In this document: in pieces, positions 8,680 through 16,312 of the stretch
Layout of the letters: every line of letters begins with the position of its first letter
Position numbering within the stretch: the stretch's first letter is position 1
Source of the DNA: Micromonospora rhizosphaerae
GTDB lineage: Bacteria; Actinomycetota; Actinomycetes; Mycobacteriales; Micromonosporaceae
Assembly (NCBI RefSeq): GCF_900091465.1
Contig: NZ_FMHV01000002.1
Location: 6,324,001-6,388,000 of the forward strand
Length of the DNA: 64,000 nt
Direction: 5' to 3'
The notes under the pieces: generated by a model
Told to the model about the DNA's origin: nothing
Seen by the model: the letters and a program-made list of their open reading frames with translations, nothing else
Database searches by the model: none
Position numbers and translations under genes: made by a program

Positions 8680-10445
8680 GAACGCAGCTCGTTGATCTTG
8701 TCGCGGGCCACGGTGGCGAGCGTGGCGGCCTTGTGCGGCTGGCCGCGCAGGAACGCCTCGGTGAAGTGCTTGGCCTGCTCGTACCGGACCTTTCCCGGCA
8801 TCGGCGGCTCGTGCGGGTTGACGTCGCAGTCCACCAGGGCCGGGCCTGGGTGGGCCAGCGCCGCGCGAATCGCGTCCGGCAGCGCCTTCGGGTCGGTGAT
8901 TTTCGCGCCGTGCCCGCCGCACGCCCGCGCCCAGGCGCCGAAGTCCGCCTCCGGCTGCCGGTGCCGCACGGCGTACTCGGGGTAGCCCAGGACGATCTGC
9001 TCCCAGAGGATCTGGCCGTACGAGTTGTTGTTGTTGATGACCACCTTGATCGGCAGCTCGTGCCGCACCGCGGTGAGGAACTCGGCCATCAGCATGGCGA
9101 ATCCGCCGTCGCCGACGAACGCGATGACCTGCCGACCCGGGTACGCGTGCTGCATGGCGATCGCGTACGGCAGGCCGGGCGCCATGGTGGCGAGGTTGCC
9201 CGATAGGTAGAACTCCCGGCCGCCGCGGATGGTCCAGTGCCGGGCCGCCCAGGTGGCGATGGTGCCGGAGTCGCAGGTCAGGATTGCGTCCGAGGTGGCG
9301 GCCTGATCGACGCAGCTCATCAGGTACTGCGGGGCGATCGGGTCGCGGCTCGGGTCCTCCAACGCGGCCATGTCCGCGCGCCACGCGTCCCGCGCGCGCT
9401 GGTACTTCGTCAGGAAGGACCGGTCGGTGCGGGCCTGGAGCATCGGCAGCAGCTGCTGCAACGCCGGCCGGGCGTCGGCGGTGACCGGCGCGTCGACGGG
9501 CAACCGCAGGCCGATCAGGGTCGGGTCGATGTCGATCTGGACCACGCGGGCCTGGCCCGGCGAGGGCAGGTACTTCCCGTACGGGAAGGTGGTGCCCACC
9601 ATCAGCAGGGTGTCGCACTCCTCCATCAGCTCCTCGCTCGGCTTCGTGCCGAGCAGGCCGAGGCCGCCGGTGGTGAGCGGGTGGTCGTCCGGCACCACCT
9701 GCTTGCCGGACAGGGTCTTGACGATGGGGCTGGCCAGCGCCTCCGCCACGGCGAGCACCTCGTCCCGGGCGCCGCGGGCACCGATGCCGACCAGCATGGC
9801 GACCTTCTTGCCGGCGTTGAGCACCTCCGCCGCGCGGGCCAGCTCGACCTGGGCGGCCGGCAGCGGGGGCTGGGACACGATCGGGTTGCTCATCGCCGGC
9901 TCGCCCGGGCTGACGTGCCGGTACGGGTCCTCCCCGGCGATGGCCACCTGCACGTCGTTGGGGAAGGTCAGGTGGGCGACGCTCCGCTTGGCCAGGGCGT
10001 GGCGGATGGCGATGTCGACCACCCCGGGCACCTGCTGCGGGTTGGTGACCATCAGGTTGTAGGCCTCCGCGACGTCCTGGTAGAGCAGGTCGGCGTGCAC
10101 CTCCTGCTGGTAGTGCGAGCCGAGCACCGAGGTCTCCTGCATGCCGGTGAGGGCCAGCACCGGCACGTGGTCCAGCTTGGCGTCGTACAGCCCGTTGAGC
10201 AGGTGAATCGCGCCCGGCCCCGAGGTCGCGGTGCAGACGCCGAGGCGCCCGGTGGCCTTGGCGTAGCCGGTGGCCATGAAGGCCGCCGCCTCCTCGTGGT
10301 GCACCAGTACGAACTTGAGCTTCTCGCGCTGCCGCCGGAAGCCCTCCATCAGGCCGTTGATGCCGTCGCCGGGTAGACCGAAGACCGTGTCGACCCCCCA
10401 CGCCACCAGTCGCCGGGCCAGACTCTCGCCAACGATCTCCTGCAC
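8676..10445 (-). CDS. Thiamine pyrophosphate-dependent enzyme, pyruvate oxidase/pyruvate:quinone oxidoreductase-like
   Basis: A 589-residue TPP enzyme of the acetolactate synthase/PoxB fold. The N-terminal domain has the HHEEAAAFMA motif with the TPP-activating Glu. The central domain follows (VGIGARGA). The C-terminal TPP/Mg motif starts at GDGGFAMLMAEF and ends at the INNNNSYG asparagines. Length and motifs fit PoxB (pyruvate to acetate and CO2, electrons to quinone); other decarboxylases of this fold cannot be excluded. The GTG at 10445 has GGGAGG 6 bases upstream. The stop overlaps the FAD/Fe-S gene by ATGA, implying coupled translation. Confidence 0.84.
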   Translation of the reverse strand: MQEIVGESLARRLVAWGVDTVFGLPGDGINGLMEGFRRQREKLKFVLVHHEEAAAFMATGYAKATGRLGVCTATSGPGAIHLLNGLYDAKLDHVPVLALTGMQETSVLGSHYQQEVHADLLYQDVAEAYNLMVTNPQQVPGVVDIAIRHALAKRSVAHLTFPNDVQVAIAGEDPYRHVSPGEPAMSNPIVSQPPLPAAQVELARAAEVLNAGKKVAMLVGIGARGARDEVLAVAEALASPIVKTLSGKQVVPDDHPLTTGGLGLLGTKPSEELMEECDTLLMVGTTFPYGKYLPSPGQARVVQIDIDPTLIGLRLPVDAPVTADARPALQQLLPMLQARTDRSFLTKYQRARDAWRADMAALEDPSRDPIAPQYLMSCVDQAATSDAILTCDSGTIATWAARHWTIRGGREFYLSGNLATMAPGLPYAIAMQHAYPGRQVIAFVGDGGFAMLMAEFLTAVRHELPIKVVINNNNSYGQILWEQIVLGYPEYAVRHRQPEADFGAWARACGGHGAKITDPKALPDAIRAALAHPGPALVDCDVNPHEPPMPGKVRYEQAKHFTEAFLRGQPHKAATLATVARDKINELRS

Positions 10446-10529
10446 GTCACGCCTCCCACCACGGCCTGCGCGCCCCGCGGCGCGTTCCAATGCCTGGGCG
10501 GCTACCCGTGCCCGTTGGCGGCAAACCCG

Positions 10530-10712
10530 TCAGCCGCGGCGGCGTACGCAGGCGATCAGGAGACCGGCGGCCAGGCCGGCCAGCCCGAGCGTGATGGCCC
10601 TGCCCGAGACCGCCGATCGCAACTGGCCGAACCCCCGCCGGGGATCGACCACCGTGCCCGCCACGTCGCCGATCGTGCCGACGACCACGTCACCGATCCG
10701 ACCCCGCTTCAT
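10530..10712 (-). CDS. Small single-span membrane protein
   Basis: 60 residues: a basic start (MKRGRIGD), a short soluble segment and one C-terminal hydrophobic helix of about 18 residues ending in ACVRRRG. It lies 84 bases upstream of the TPP enzyme on the same strand and probably begins the run. Its hydrophobic helix plus Arg-rich tail resembles the tails of the downstream FAD/Fe-S oxidase and SDR. I do not recognise a family. Confidence 0.55.
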   Translation of the reverse strand: MKRGRIGDVVVGTIGDVAGTVVDPRRGFGQLRSAVSGRAITLGLAGLAAGLLIACVRRRG

Positions 10713-10921
10713 CGCCCACCCGTCCTCTCGCACCGGTCCTGCCGCCGGTACCCGGCCGCCCGGGCCGCAAACGGTCCGTAGTCCCGGGCGCCGGTGAAGC
10801 GGCAAGCTCCGGCTTGTCGCCGGTCCCGGCTCCGCCGCCGACCCCTGTCGGCCGCTCTGCCGCTGGCAGAATCCACCCCAGCCGGCTGGTCGACCCGGTC
10901 GCCGCACCGCATGCTGGGCTC

Positions 10922-11845
10922 GTGGTGATCTTCTCCGTTCAGGCCCGTCCCACCGACGGCGCGAGCTGGCTCGACCTCGCCCGCCGGGTCGAGGCGGCCG
11001 GCTTCGACGCCCTGCTCGCCGCCGATCACCCTGGCGACTGCGCGTCACCGTTCGTCGCCCTCGCCGCCGCGGCCGCGGTGACCTCGACCCTCGGCCTCGG
11101 CTCGTACGTCTCCAACGCCGGCGTCCGGGAGCCGATCCTGCTCGCCAGCGACGTGGCCACCCTGGAGGTGGTCTCCGGCGGTCGGGCCCGGCTCGGCCTC
11201 GGCGCCGGCCACACCCCTGCCGAGTGGCGGGCCGTCGGGCGCGAGCGCCCCGACGTCGCCGCCCGGGTACGCCGGTGCGTGGCCGTCGCCGAGGCCGTCC
11301 GGGACCTGCTGGCGGGCGAGGAGGTCACGGTCGAGACCGCGGAACTGGTCGCCCACGCGGCCAAACTGAACCAGCCGCGGCCCGTCCAGCGCCGGGTGCC
11401 GCTCACCATCGGTACGGCCAACTCCGCGCTGCTGCGCTGGGCCGGCGCGCACGCCGACGTGGTCGGCTTGAGCGGCTTCGGCCGGACCCTCGCCGACGGG
11501 CACAGCCACGAGGTGCGCTGGCGGGCCGACCAGATCGAGGCGCAGCTCGCCCACGTGGCGGCCGGGGCCGCCGGCCGAGCCGAGCCCCCGGCGCTGGAGG
11601 CCCTCGTCCAGCGGGTGATGGTCACCGACGACGCCGAGGCAGCCGCCGCGGAGCTGGCCGCCGACACCGGCCTGACCGTCGCCGAGTTGCTGGCCACCCC
11701 GTTCGTCCTGATCGGCACGCCGGACGAGATCGTCGACGCGGTCGCGGCCCACCAGCGTCGCTGGGGCATCACCCGCTTCGTGGTACGCGAAAACGCCCTA
11801 GACCCGCTCCGCGCCTTGCTGCCCCGTCTGACAGCCGCGGAGTGA
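10922..11845 (+). CDS. LLM-class (luciferase-like) F420-dependent oxidoreductase
   Basis: A 307-residue TIM-barrel protein of the luciferase-like monooxygenase family. Visible signatures are the N-terminal barrel (ARRVEAAGFDALLAADHP), ARLGLGAGHTPAEW, and a C-terminal segment with IGTPDEIVDAV. Actinobacterial members mostly use F420, and an F420:NADPH reductase lies at 57962, but cofactor and substrate are inferred. The GTG at 10922 is chosen because the barrel starts there. A CATGCT -10-like hexamer lies 6 bases before it, consistent with a leaderless transcript. Confidence 0.82.
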   Translation: MVIFSVQARPTDGASWLDLARRVEAAGFDALLAADHPGDCASPFVALAAAAAVTSTLGLGSYVSNAGVREPILLASDVATLEVVSGGRARLGLGAGHTPAEWRAVGRERPDVAARVRRCVAVAEAVRDLLAGEEVTVETAELVAHAAKLNQPRPVQRRVPLTIGTANSALLRWAGAHADVVGLSGFGRTLADGHSHEVRWRADQIEAQLAHVAAGAAGRAEPPALEALVQRVMVTDDAEAAAAELAADTGLTVAELLATPFVLIGTPDEIVDAVAAHQRRWGITRFVVRENALDPLRALLPRLTAAE

Positions 11846-11870
11846 CACGCCAACGAGGGCAAGCCGAGCA

Positions 11871-11974
11871 GCGTGCACGTTCTCGCGGTGAGATGATGTG
11901 CACGTTCGCACACACGACCACTGATGTGCGCGTACCTGCTCATGAGCTATGATGTGCACGGACGCGCACATAGG
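11871..11974 (+). promoter_or_regulatory. Phased operator-like repeats upstream of hipBA
   Basis: Three GATGTGC repeats start at 11895, 11923 and 11951, exactly 28 bases apart. The first and third extend into inverted repeats: TGTGC-N6-GCACA (11897-11912) and TGTGC-N8-GCACA (11953-11970). A degenerate fourth copy (GTGCACGTTC) begins at 11873. The last one sits against the ribosome-binding site of hipB. HipB autoregulates by binding several operators in E. coli, so these are probable HipB sites. Confidence 0.6.
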
Positions 11975-11981
11975 AGGGCCC

Positions 11982-12257
11982 GTGAGAATCGGCAGCGTTC
12001 GGGACCTGGGCCTCTACGTGCGTGATCGCCGCCGGGAACTCGGATTGACGCAGACCGGCCTCGCCGCAGAGGCCGGAGTCAGCCGCCGCTGGCTTTCAGA
12101 TCTTGAGGCAGGCAAGGAGAGCGCCGAGGTCGGCCTGGTGCTGCGTACGCTCGCGGCGCTGAACCTCATGGTCGACGCCGTGCCGTTGGAGACATTGCCC
12201 GGCACGGGGGTCGATCTCGATGATCTGTTGAGAAGGTTGGGCCCGAGTGATGGGTGA
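11982..12257 (+). CDS. hipB: HipB-like XRE family antitoxin/transcriptional regulator
   Basis: 91 residues with a canonical helix-turn-helix (LGLTQTGLAAEAGVSRRWLS, residues about 22-41) and the LEAGKESAEVGLVLRTLAAL follow-on typical of HipB. HipB neutralises the HipA kinase and represses the operon. The GTG at 11982 is preferred over upstream in-frame starts because AGGAGGG lies 4 bases before it. The 3' end overlaps hipA by 8-11 bases, indicating translational coupling. Repeated TGTGC sites lie directly upstream. Confidence 0.85.
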   Translation: MRIGSVRDLGLYVRDRRRELGLTQTGLAAEAGVSRRWLSDLEAGKESAEVGLVLRTLAALNLMVDAVPLETLPGTGVDLDDLLRRLGPSDG

Positions 12258-13554
12258 GTCGGACGACAAGCGGCTCGTCGTGCTCCATGACGGTCGGCGG
12301 GTGGGGGTGGTCAGCCAGGCCCGCGATGGACGGCTCAGCCTTGTGTACGACGACGACTGGCGCCGTTTCCCCCATGCCGCACCGCTGTCACTGTCCCTGC
12401 CGCTGACTGCGCGTATCCACGACGACAGCGCCGTCCGAGCGTATCTGTGGGGCCTGCTGCCGGACAGCGAGCGGGTGCTGGAACGCTGGGCACGCGACTA
12501 CCAGGTCTCCGCCCGCAATCCATTCGCCCTGCTACAGCATGTCGGTGAGGACTGCGCCGGCGCAGCACAGTTCGTGGCCCCGGATCGGGTGGACATGATG
12601 CTCACCGGCGAGGGAGGCGTCGAATGGATCAGCGATGACGAGATCGCCGAGCGACTTCGGGTGCTGCGGCGGGACCCTGCGTCCTGGCACCTCGCGCGCA
12701 CCGGCCAGTTCAGCCTTGCAGGCGCGCAGGCCAAGACGGCCCTTCACCGCGACACGGCATCGGGTCGGTGGGGGGATCCGTGGGGCTCGACACCCACGAC
12801 ACACATCATCAAGCCAGCAATCGCCGGTTTCGATGAACACGACCTGAACGAACACCTGTGCCTGCAGGCCGCGCGCCACGCTGCGCTCACCGTGGCGTCG
12901 TCCCAGGTGGTGGCGTTCGGCAGGGAGCGCGCGATCGTCATCGAACGGTACGACCGCTTGCAGGCAGCGGGAGGGGAGACGCTGCGCATCCACCAGGAGG
13001 ACATGTGCCAGGCCCTGGGTTTGCTGCCAACACAGAAGTACCAGAGCGAGGGCGGGCCGACACCGGAGCAGATCGTGGAGTTGCTCCGCCGCGAGGTGCA
13101 GCCAAGAGGTCGAAGCGAGATCGAGATCGGTCGTTTCATCGATGCGTTGGCATTCAACTGGCTCGTCGGCGGGACGGACGCGCACGCGAAGAACTATTCG
13201 ATCCTGCTGGCGGGCGGCCAGGTCCGGCTGGCACCGCTGTACGACATCGCGAGCGTGCTGCCCTACGACGACATGTACCTGCCGAAGCTGCGCCTGGCGA
13301 TGCGGATCGGCGGTGAGTATCGGATTGAGCGGATCAACGGCCGCCACTGGCGGCGCTTTGCCGCTGACAATGGGCTCGACCCAGAGTCGACGATCGAGCG
13401 AATTGATCAGTTGGCTGCCCGGGTGCCGCCGAGTTTCGCAGCGGCGGCGGCCGACGAATCCGTCAGGCAACTCAAGAGTTCTTTGCCGACCCTCCTCACC
13501 GCGCGCGTGTCCGCACTGGTCGAGCACTGCCGCCGCGCGCTCGTTCAGGGCTGA
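12247..13554 (+). CDS. hipA: HipA family serine/threonine kinase toxin
   Basis: About 434 residues, full length for the family. HipA phosphorylates glutamyl-tRNA synthetase in E. coli, blocking translation and promoting dormancy. Numbering from the ATG at 12250, the flexible P-loop SLAGAQAK is at residues 155-162. Other features are HIIKP, NEHLCLQ, the HQEDMCQALG helix, catalytic GGTDAHAKN with Asp310 and Asn315, and the Mg-binding YDIAS. All key residues are intact, so it should be active. Either GTG 12247 or ATG 12250 may start translation. Confidence 0.87.
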   Translation: MMGESDDKRLVVLHDGRRVGVVSQARDGRLSLVYDDDWRRFPHAAPLSLSLPLTARIHDDSAVRAYLWGLLPDSERVLERWARDYQVSARNPFALLQHVGEDCAGAAQFVAPDRVDMMLTGEGGVEWISDDEIAERLRVLRRDPASWHLARTGQFSLAGAQAKTALHRDTASGRWGDPWGSTPTTHIIKPAIAGFDEHDLNEHLCLQAARHAALTVASSQVVAFGRERAIVIERYDRLQAAGGETLRIHQEDMCQALGLLPTQKYQSEGGPTPEQIVELLRREVQPRGRSEIEIGRFIDALAFNWLVGGTDAHAKNYSILLAGGQVRLAPLYDIASVLPYDDMYLPKLRLAMRIGGEYRIERINGRHWRRFAADNGLDPESTIERIDQLAARVPPSFAAAAADESVRQLKSSLPTLLTARVSALVEHCRRALVQG

Positions 13555-13570
13555 GCTGGACGCAGGGCCA

Positions 13571-13700
13571 GGGAACGAGGTCCGCAGCAGGTTCGACTTG
13601 CCCGACGCGTTTGCGCCGAACACGTCAATGGACGGAAAGACATTCAGCTCCTCCCCGGCGGCGAGGGGATCGTCACGCGCAGGTGGGCTCGTCGCCCGAC
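13571..13700 (-). pseudogene. Remnant of an AAA/COG1106-type ATPase (Walker A fragment)
   Basis: Reading the minus strand, the frame gives EELNVFPSIDVFGANASGKSN followed by LLRT and then unrelated sequence running into the end of hipA. GANASGKSNLL is the Walker A motif typical of ATP-binding proteins of the COG1106/AAA_21 type, which include abortive-infection ATPases. The rest of the ATPase is missing and no credible start is seen, so this is a relic. It may mark where the hipBA block was joined to older sequence. The call rests on this one motif and its flanking context. Confidence 0.5.
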
Positions 13701-13743
13701 GCGCCCCTCCAAGGCTCAGGCGTCCGCTGGACAGGTCCGTCGC

Positions 13744-13756
13744 TAGGCTGGCTTTT
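13744..13756 (+). promoter_or_regulatory. Leaderless-type -10 box of the antitoxin gene
   Basis: TAGGCT at 13744-13749 is followed by 7 bases and then the GTG start, so the transcript would begin at or next to the start codon. Confidence 0.5.
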
Positions 13757-14032
13757 GTGGCCGAGGGTGAGCTTCGCACCATCACGCAGCGCGAGCTGCA
13801 CGACGACCTAGCCGCCATCCTGGAGGACGTGCAGCGTGGCCGGTCCTACGTCGTCACCCGCAACGACAGCCCAGCCGCGCGGCTTGTCCCGGTGGAGCGA
13901 CCAACCTTCACCTCACGAGCCGACGCGATGAGGGCGTTTGCCACGTCGCCCGTCCTCGACGCGCCAGCGTTACGCGCCGATCTCGACGCCGCCATAGATC
14001 AGGGCGGAGCCGCACTGTGGGACCGGCAGTAG
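13757..14032 (+). CDS. Phd/YefM family type II antitoxin, apparently orphan
   Basis: 91 residues starting with ELRTITQRELHDDLAAILED, the Phd/YefM DNA-binding fold, followed by VQRGRSYVVTRNDSPAARLVPV. The C-terminal part (about residues 55-91, including FATSPVLDAPALRADLDAAI) is the toxin-neutralising tail usually paired with a PIN-domain VapC toxin. No PIN-domain gene follows; the next 240 bases have no convincing toxin frame. The GTG start follows a TAGGCT box by 7 bases, so no ribosome-binding site is expected. It lies 200 bases after hipA. Confidence 0.75.
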   Translation: MAEGELRTITQRELHDDLAAILEDVQRGRSYVVTRNDSPAARLVPVERPTFTSRADAMRAFATSPVLDAPALRADLDAAIDQGGAALWDRQ

Positions 14033-14272
14033 GAGCGCTGGGGAATCGAAACCTGACTCTGGTGCCAGTGAGCGGTATGACTGTGAGTCATATTTATGAC
14101 GCAGAGGCATATCGCTTCGAGGGCTATTGGTGGTTCCAGCCCCCTCGGCGGTGACTTCGTCCCTGCGGCTCATCGACGCCGTCGGCGAAGCGCGGCTGCG
14201 GCCGTCCCGACCAGCAGGGTCGCCGCGGTTCCCGCCATCCACCGGATCGCCCGTTGCCGGCTGTCCCAGGCG
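14033..14272. other. Gap with short palindromes
   Basis: No gene is supported here. It holds ATGACT-GTG-AGTCAT (14077-14091) and TCATA-TT-TATGA (14088-14099), an AT-rich patch unlike its surroundings. Function is unknown; operator or att-site debris are possible. Confidence 0.35.
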
Positions 14273-14839
14273 TCAGCCCGATTTGTTGCGCCCTCGGCGG
14301 CCTCGCTTGATGCCTGGCGGGTCGGGCACAGCACTACTCAAGTTGTCCGGCCAGGTGACCTGGACGGCATCGTCGCGCTGGTAGTTCGCCGCCAGCTCGG
14401 TCAGTCGGCGGACGGCGTCGGTCAGTTGTTGGTCCGTCCACGGGAACGGATCCACGCTGACGCTGGCCCAGGCCCTGCGCGCCTCGGCACAGACACTCCG
14501 GCCGCCCTCGTGTTCGACGGCGTCGTGCACCACGCCGGCCATGATCTCTGCCAGGACCAGAGCTTCCCGATTCGCCTTGAGGAGGCGCTTGCTGCGCTCA
14601 CCAGCGTCATGGCGTTGCTTGCCGTCGACCACCCGCATGTTGGAAAACATGGCGCCACTCGCGATCGAGCCGAACACCCCGCCGGACATTCCAAGTTCGC
14701 GTTCCGTCACCACGTGAGCCAGGTCGTGCGGAACCCGGTGCTTCCTGTCGTAGCCGGGAAGCTCAAGGAGGACACCATCGCGACGGCGGATCGTGGCAAT
14801 CGTCGATCCGGCCTTGGCGCGGGCGAACTCGATGAGCAC
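14273..14839 (-). CDS. Conserved hypothetical protein with PHDLAH motif
   Basis: 188 residues. The core is LLELPGYDRKHRVPHDLAH, then VVTERELGMSGGVFGSIASG. I recall a conserved actinobacterial hypothetical family with this pattern but no known activity; the His-rich PHDLAH resembles a metal site. The C-terminus is basic (RGRRGRNKSG). It lies 101 bases downstream of a GntR-type regulator on the same strand, so the two are probably one unit. The GTG start at 14839 is weakly supported, with no clear ribosome-binding site. Confidence 0.6.
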   Translation of the reverse strand: MLIEFARAKAGSTIATIRRRDGVLLELPGYDRKHRVPHDLAHVVTERELGMSGGVFGSIASGAMFSNMRVVDGKQRHDAGERSKRLLKANREALVLAEIMAGVVHDAVEHEGGRSVCAEARRAWASVSVDPFPWTDQQLTDAVRRLTELAANYQRDDAVQVTWPDNLSSAVPDPPGIKRGRRGRNKSG

Positions 14840-14940
14840 GGCGAGATGGTGGCACCGGCGCCAGGGCCGAGCAATCGAATTTGGTAGCGACCACCCGGGC
14901 TGTGGAGACCGATCTAACGCAACCCGGCCCTGTCGGGCGG

Positions 14941-15168
14941 CTAGCTTTCCGGCCGCTCGGCGACGAAGACGCCAACGCCCTGCACACCTTCGACCAAGCC
15001 CTCTGTCCTGAGAGCGAAGATGGCTTGGCGGACGACGATGGTCGAGACTCCGTGCTCCTGACAGAGCTGAGCCGTTGAGGGGAGCTTGTCTCCCGGGGCG
15101 AGTTCACCGGACGCGATCTGCCCACGAAGGTGGTCGGCAAGCTGCGCCCATTTGGGCTTGGCGGGCAT
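14941..15168 (-). CDS. GntR family transcriptional regulator, DNA-binding domain only
   Basis: 75 residues making up a complete GntR winged helix: AQLADHLRGQIASGELAPGD, then KLPSTAQLCQEHGVSTIVVRQA and GLVEGVQGVGVFV. There is no effector domain, as in short regulators of integrative plasmids and of small actinobacterial gene clusters. The ATG at 15168 has GGGAG about 7 bases upstream. The 311-base divergent interval to the next plus-strand genes holds two inverted repeats that could be its operators. Confidence 0.82.
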   Translation of the reverse strand: MPAKPKWAQLADHLRGQIASGELAPGDKLPSTAQLCQEHGVSTIVVRQAIFALRTEGLVEGVQGVGVFVAERPES

Positions 15169-15479
15169 CTGTTCTCCCTGGTCTGCACCGCCATTTGAGC
15201 ACGTGCCAACTTGAGATGGCAACCGATGCCCGCTCATGCCTTGCTTTATATAAGCGGATATGTGATGCTGCCCTCGGCTGGCTCCCTGGTCTGCAAACCG
15301 GAGCTGGTCGCCCCGTGAAACACACCCGGTCGGCCGCTCCCCCGGTAGTCGGCCGGGTGCCACCCCCTGCCCGCGACCTGGCGTCGGCGGGCCCGTGAGC
15401 AGGCCCGGGGCGGGTGCCGGGCTCCGGCATACCGCCGACCCCGCCCGTCTCGGCGCCGCCCGACGAGGAAGGCGGTCCG
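15169..15479. promoter_or_regulatory. Divergent regulatory interval between the GntR gene and a small-gene operon
   Basis: Two inverted repeats stand out: TGCCA-N8-TGGCA at 15204-15221 and the near-palindrome GCTTTATATAAGC at 15243-15255, an AT-rich island in GC-rich sequence. Both lie upstream of the GntR start and are candidate operators or -10 regions. The rest shows no gene. Confidence 0.4.
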
Positions 15480-15650
15480 GTGCATCCAGTGATTGACCAG
15501 CCCATGGACGCGGTGGAAGAGGTGCTCGGCGAGCTGCCGATGCCGTGCTTCGTCACGGCGGAGGACGTCCAGCTCGCCGTCCGGGCGGTGGTCGACGAGC
15601 TGGTGGCGCGCGGCGACCGGCATGTCCGCGTACCCGATCGGTCGCGCTGA
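15480..15650 (+). CDS. Small hypothetical protein (first gene of a tiny-gene operon)
   Basis: 56 residues, acidic (DAVEEVLGELPMPCFVTAED, then VQLAVRAVVDELVARGD). It has a GTG start with GAGGAAGG 7 bases upstream. The end overlaps the next gene by 29 bases in another frame. The family is not recognised; the protein-like composition and position support a real gene. Confidence 0.5.
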   Translation: MHPVIDQPMDAVEEVLGELPMPCFVTAEDVQLAVRAVVDELVARGDRHVRVPDRSR

Positions 15651-15912
15651 GATGTGGCCGCGACGGAACGCGAAGCCGGTGCCGCTCGCGCCGCGCCACC
15701 GGCGGACCTGGCGGCGGTGGCGGCGCTGGTGTTCGTGCGGCCTGCGCTGGACGACGTGCCCCGACCGGCACGCGCCGGTGCCGACCGAGCCACCGGCCCC
15801 GCCGCCCAACGGCTGCTGGTGGGACGAGGTCACGCAGGCCTACCCGCAGGTCGGGCGAGTCGGCCGACTCACACCCGGGCAGACCTGGCGCGCCAACGGC
15901 GGTCGCCGGTGA
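15622..15912 (+). CDS. Small Cys/Trp/Arg-rich hypothetical protein
   Basis: 96 residues beginning MSAYPIGRAEMWPRRN, with a central RRTWRRWRRWCSCGLRWTTC block, a proline-rich stretch and a C-terminal VGRVGRLTPGQTWRANGGR. This pattern matches a conserved actinobacterial hypothetical family that I recall beside small helix-turn-helix regulators. The paired cysteines may bind metal. The stop overlaps the next start as GTGA (15909-15912), indicating coupled translation. Confidence 0.6.
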   Translation: MSAYPIGRAEMWPRRNAKPVPLAPRHRRTWRRWRRWCSCGLRWTTCPDRHAPVPTEPPAPPPNGCWWDEVTQAYPQVGRVGRLTPGQTWRANGGRR

Positions 15913-16169
15913 GCGGGCCACCCCCGCACCTGCCGATCCGCCCGCTCTGGCTCTGCCGGGCCTGCGCCGCCCCCTGGCCGTGCGCGACGGCCCGCCTCAC
16001 CCTCCTGCGGGAGTACGCCCATGACCGAGTCGCGCTACTGGTGTACCTGGGCGGCCTGCTGCACGACGCGGCCGGGCAACTGCACACCCTGAATCCACAC
16101 GACGCGCCCGAGCCGACGCAGCTCTTCGACCGCTTCCTCGGCTGGGCTTTGATTCGCCGGTTCCGCTGA
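15909..16169 (+). CDS. Small conserved hypothetical protein (CRxCAAPWPC type)
   Basis: 86 residues with LPIRPLWLCRACAAPWPCAT, then ARLTLLREYAHDRVALLVYL. The two-cysteine Trp-Pro motif followed by a helical region that ends in FDRFLGWA is shared by short actinobacterial proteins, sometimes annotated as flavin reductase without support. It is the last of three overlapping small genes. Function is unknown. Confidence 0.62.
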   Translation: MSGPPPHLPIRPLWLCRACAAPWPCATARLTLLREYAHDRVALLVYLGGLLHDAAGQLHTLNPHDAPEPTQLFDRFLGWALIRRFR

Positions 16170-16312
16170 TGGTGCAGGAGCTCACTTATTTGTCCGGCGT
16201 CGTCGGGCTCGGGCTCGGTCTTTCCAGTATGAGTGGATGGCGAGGCGCGGCCGGGCCGGTGCCCGTAGCCTGTCATCGGGCGAGGAGGGAGTGGCGGGTC
16301 CGGAGGACGTCG

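Noticed and set aside
5548..10401. A 1617-codon frame reading upstream of the FAD/Fe-S oxidase
   Set aside because: The part beyond 8679 is an out-of-frame shadow of the TPP enzyme; the ATGA overlap gives the true start.
14033..14160. Possible tRNA 3'-end-like segments (TTCGATTCC on minus, GGTTCCAGCCCC on plus)
   Set aside because: No acceptor, D or anticodon arms can be built around either, so no tRNA is called.
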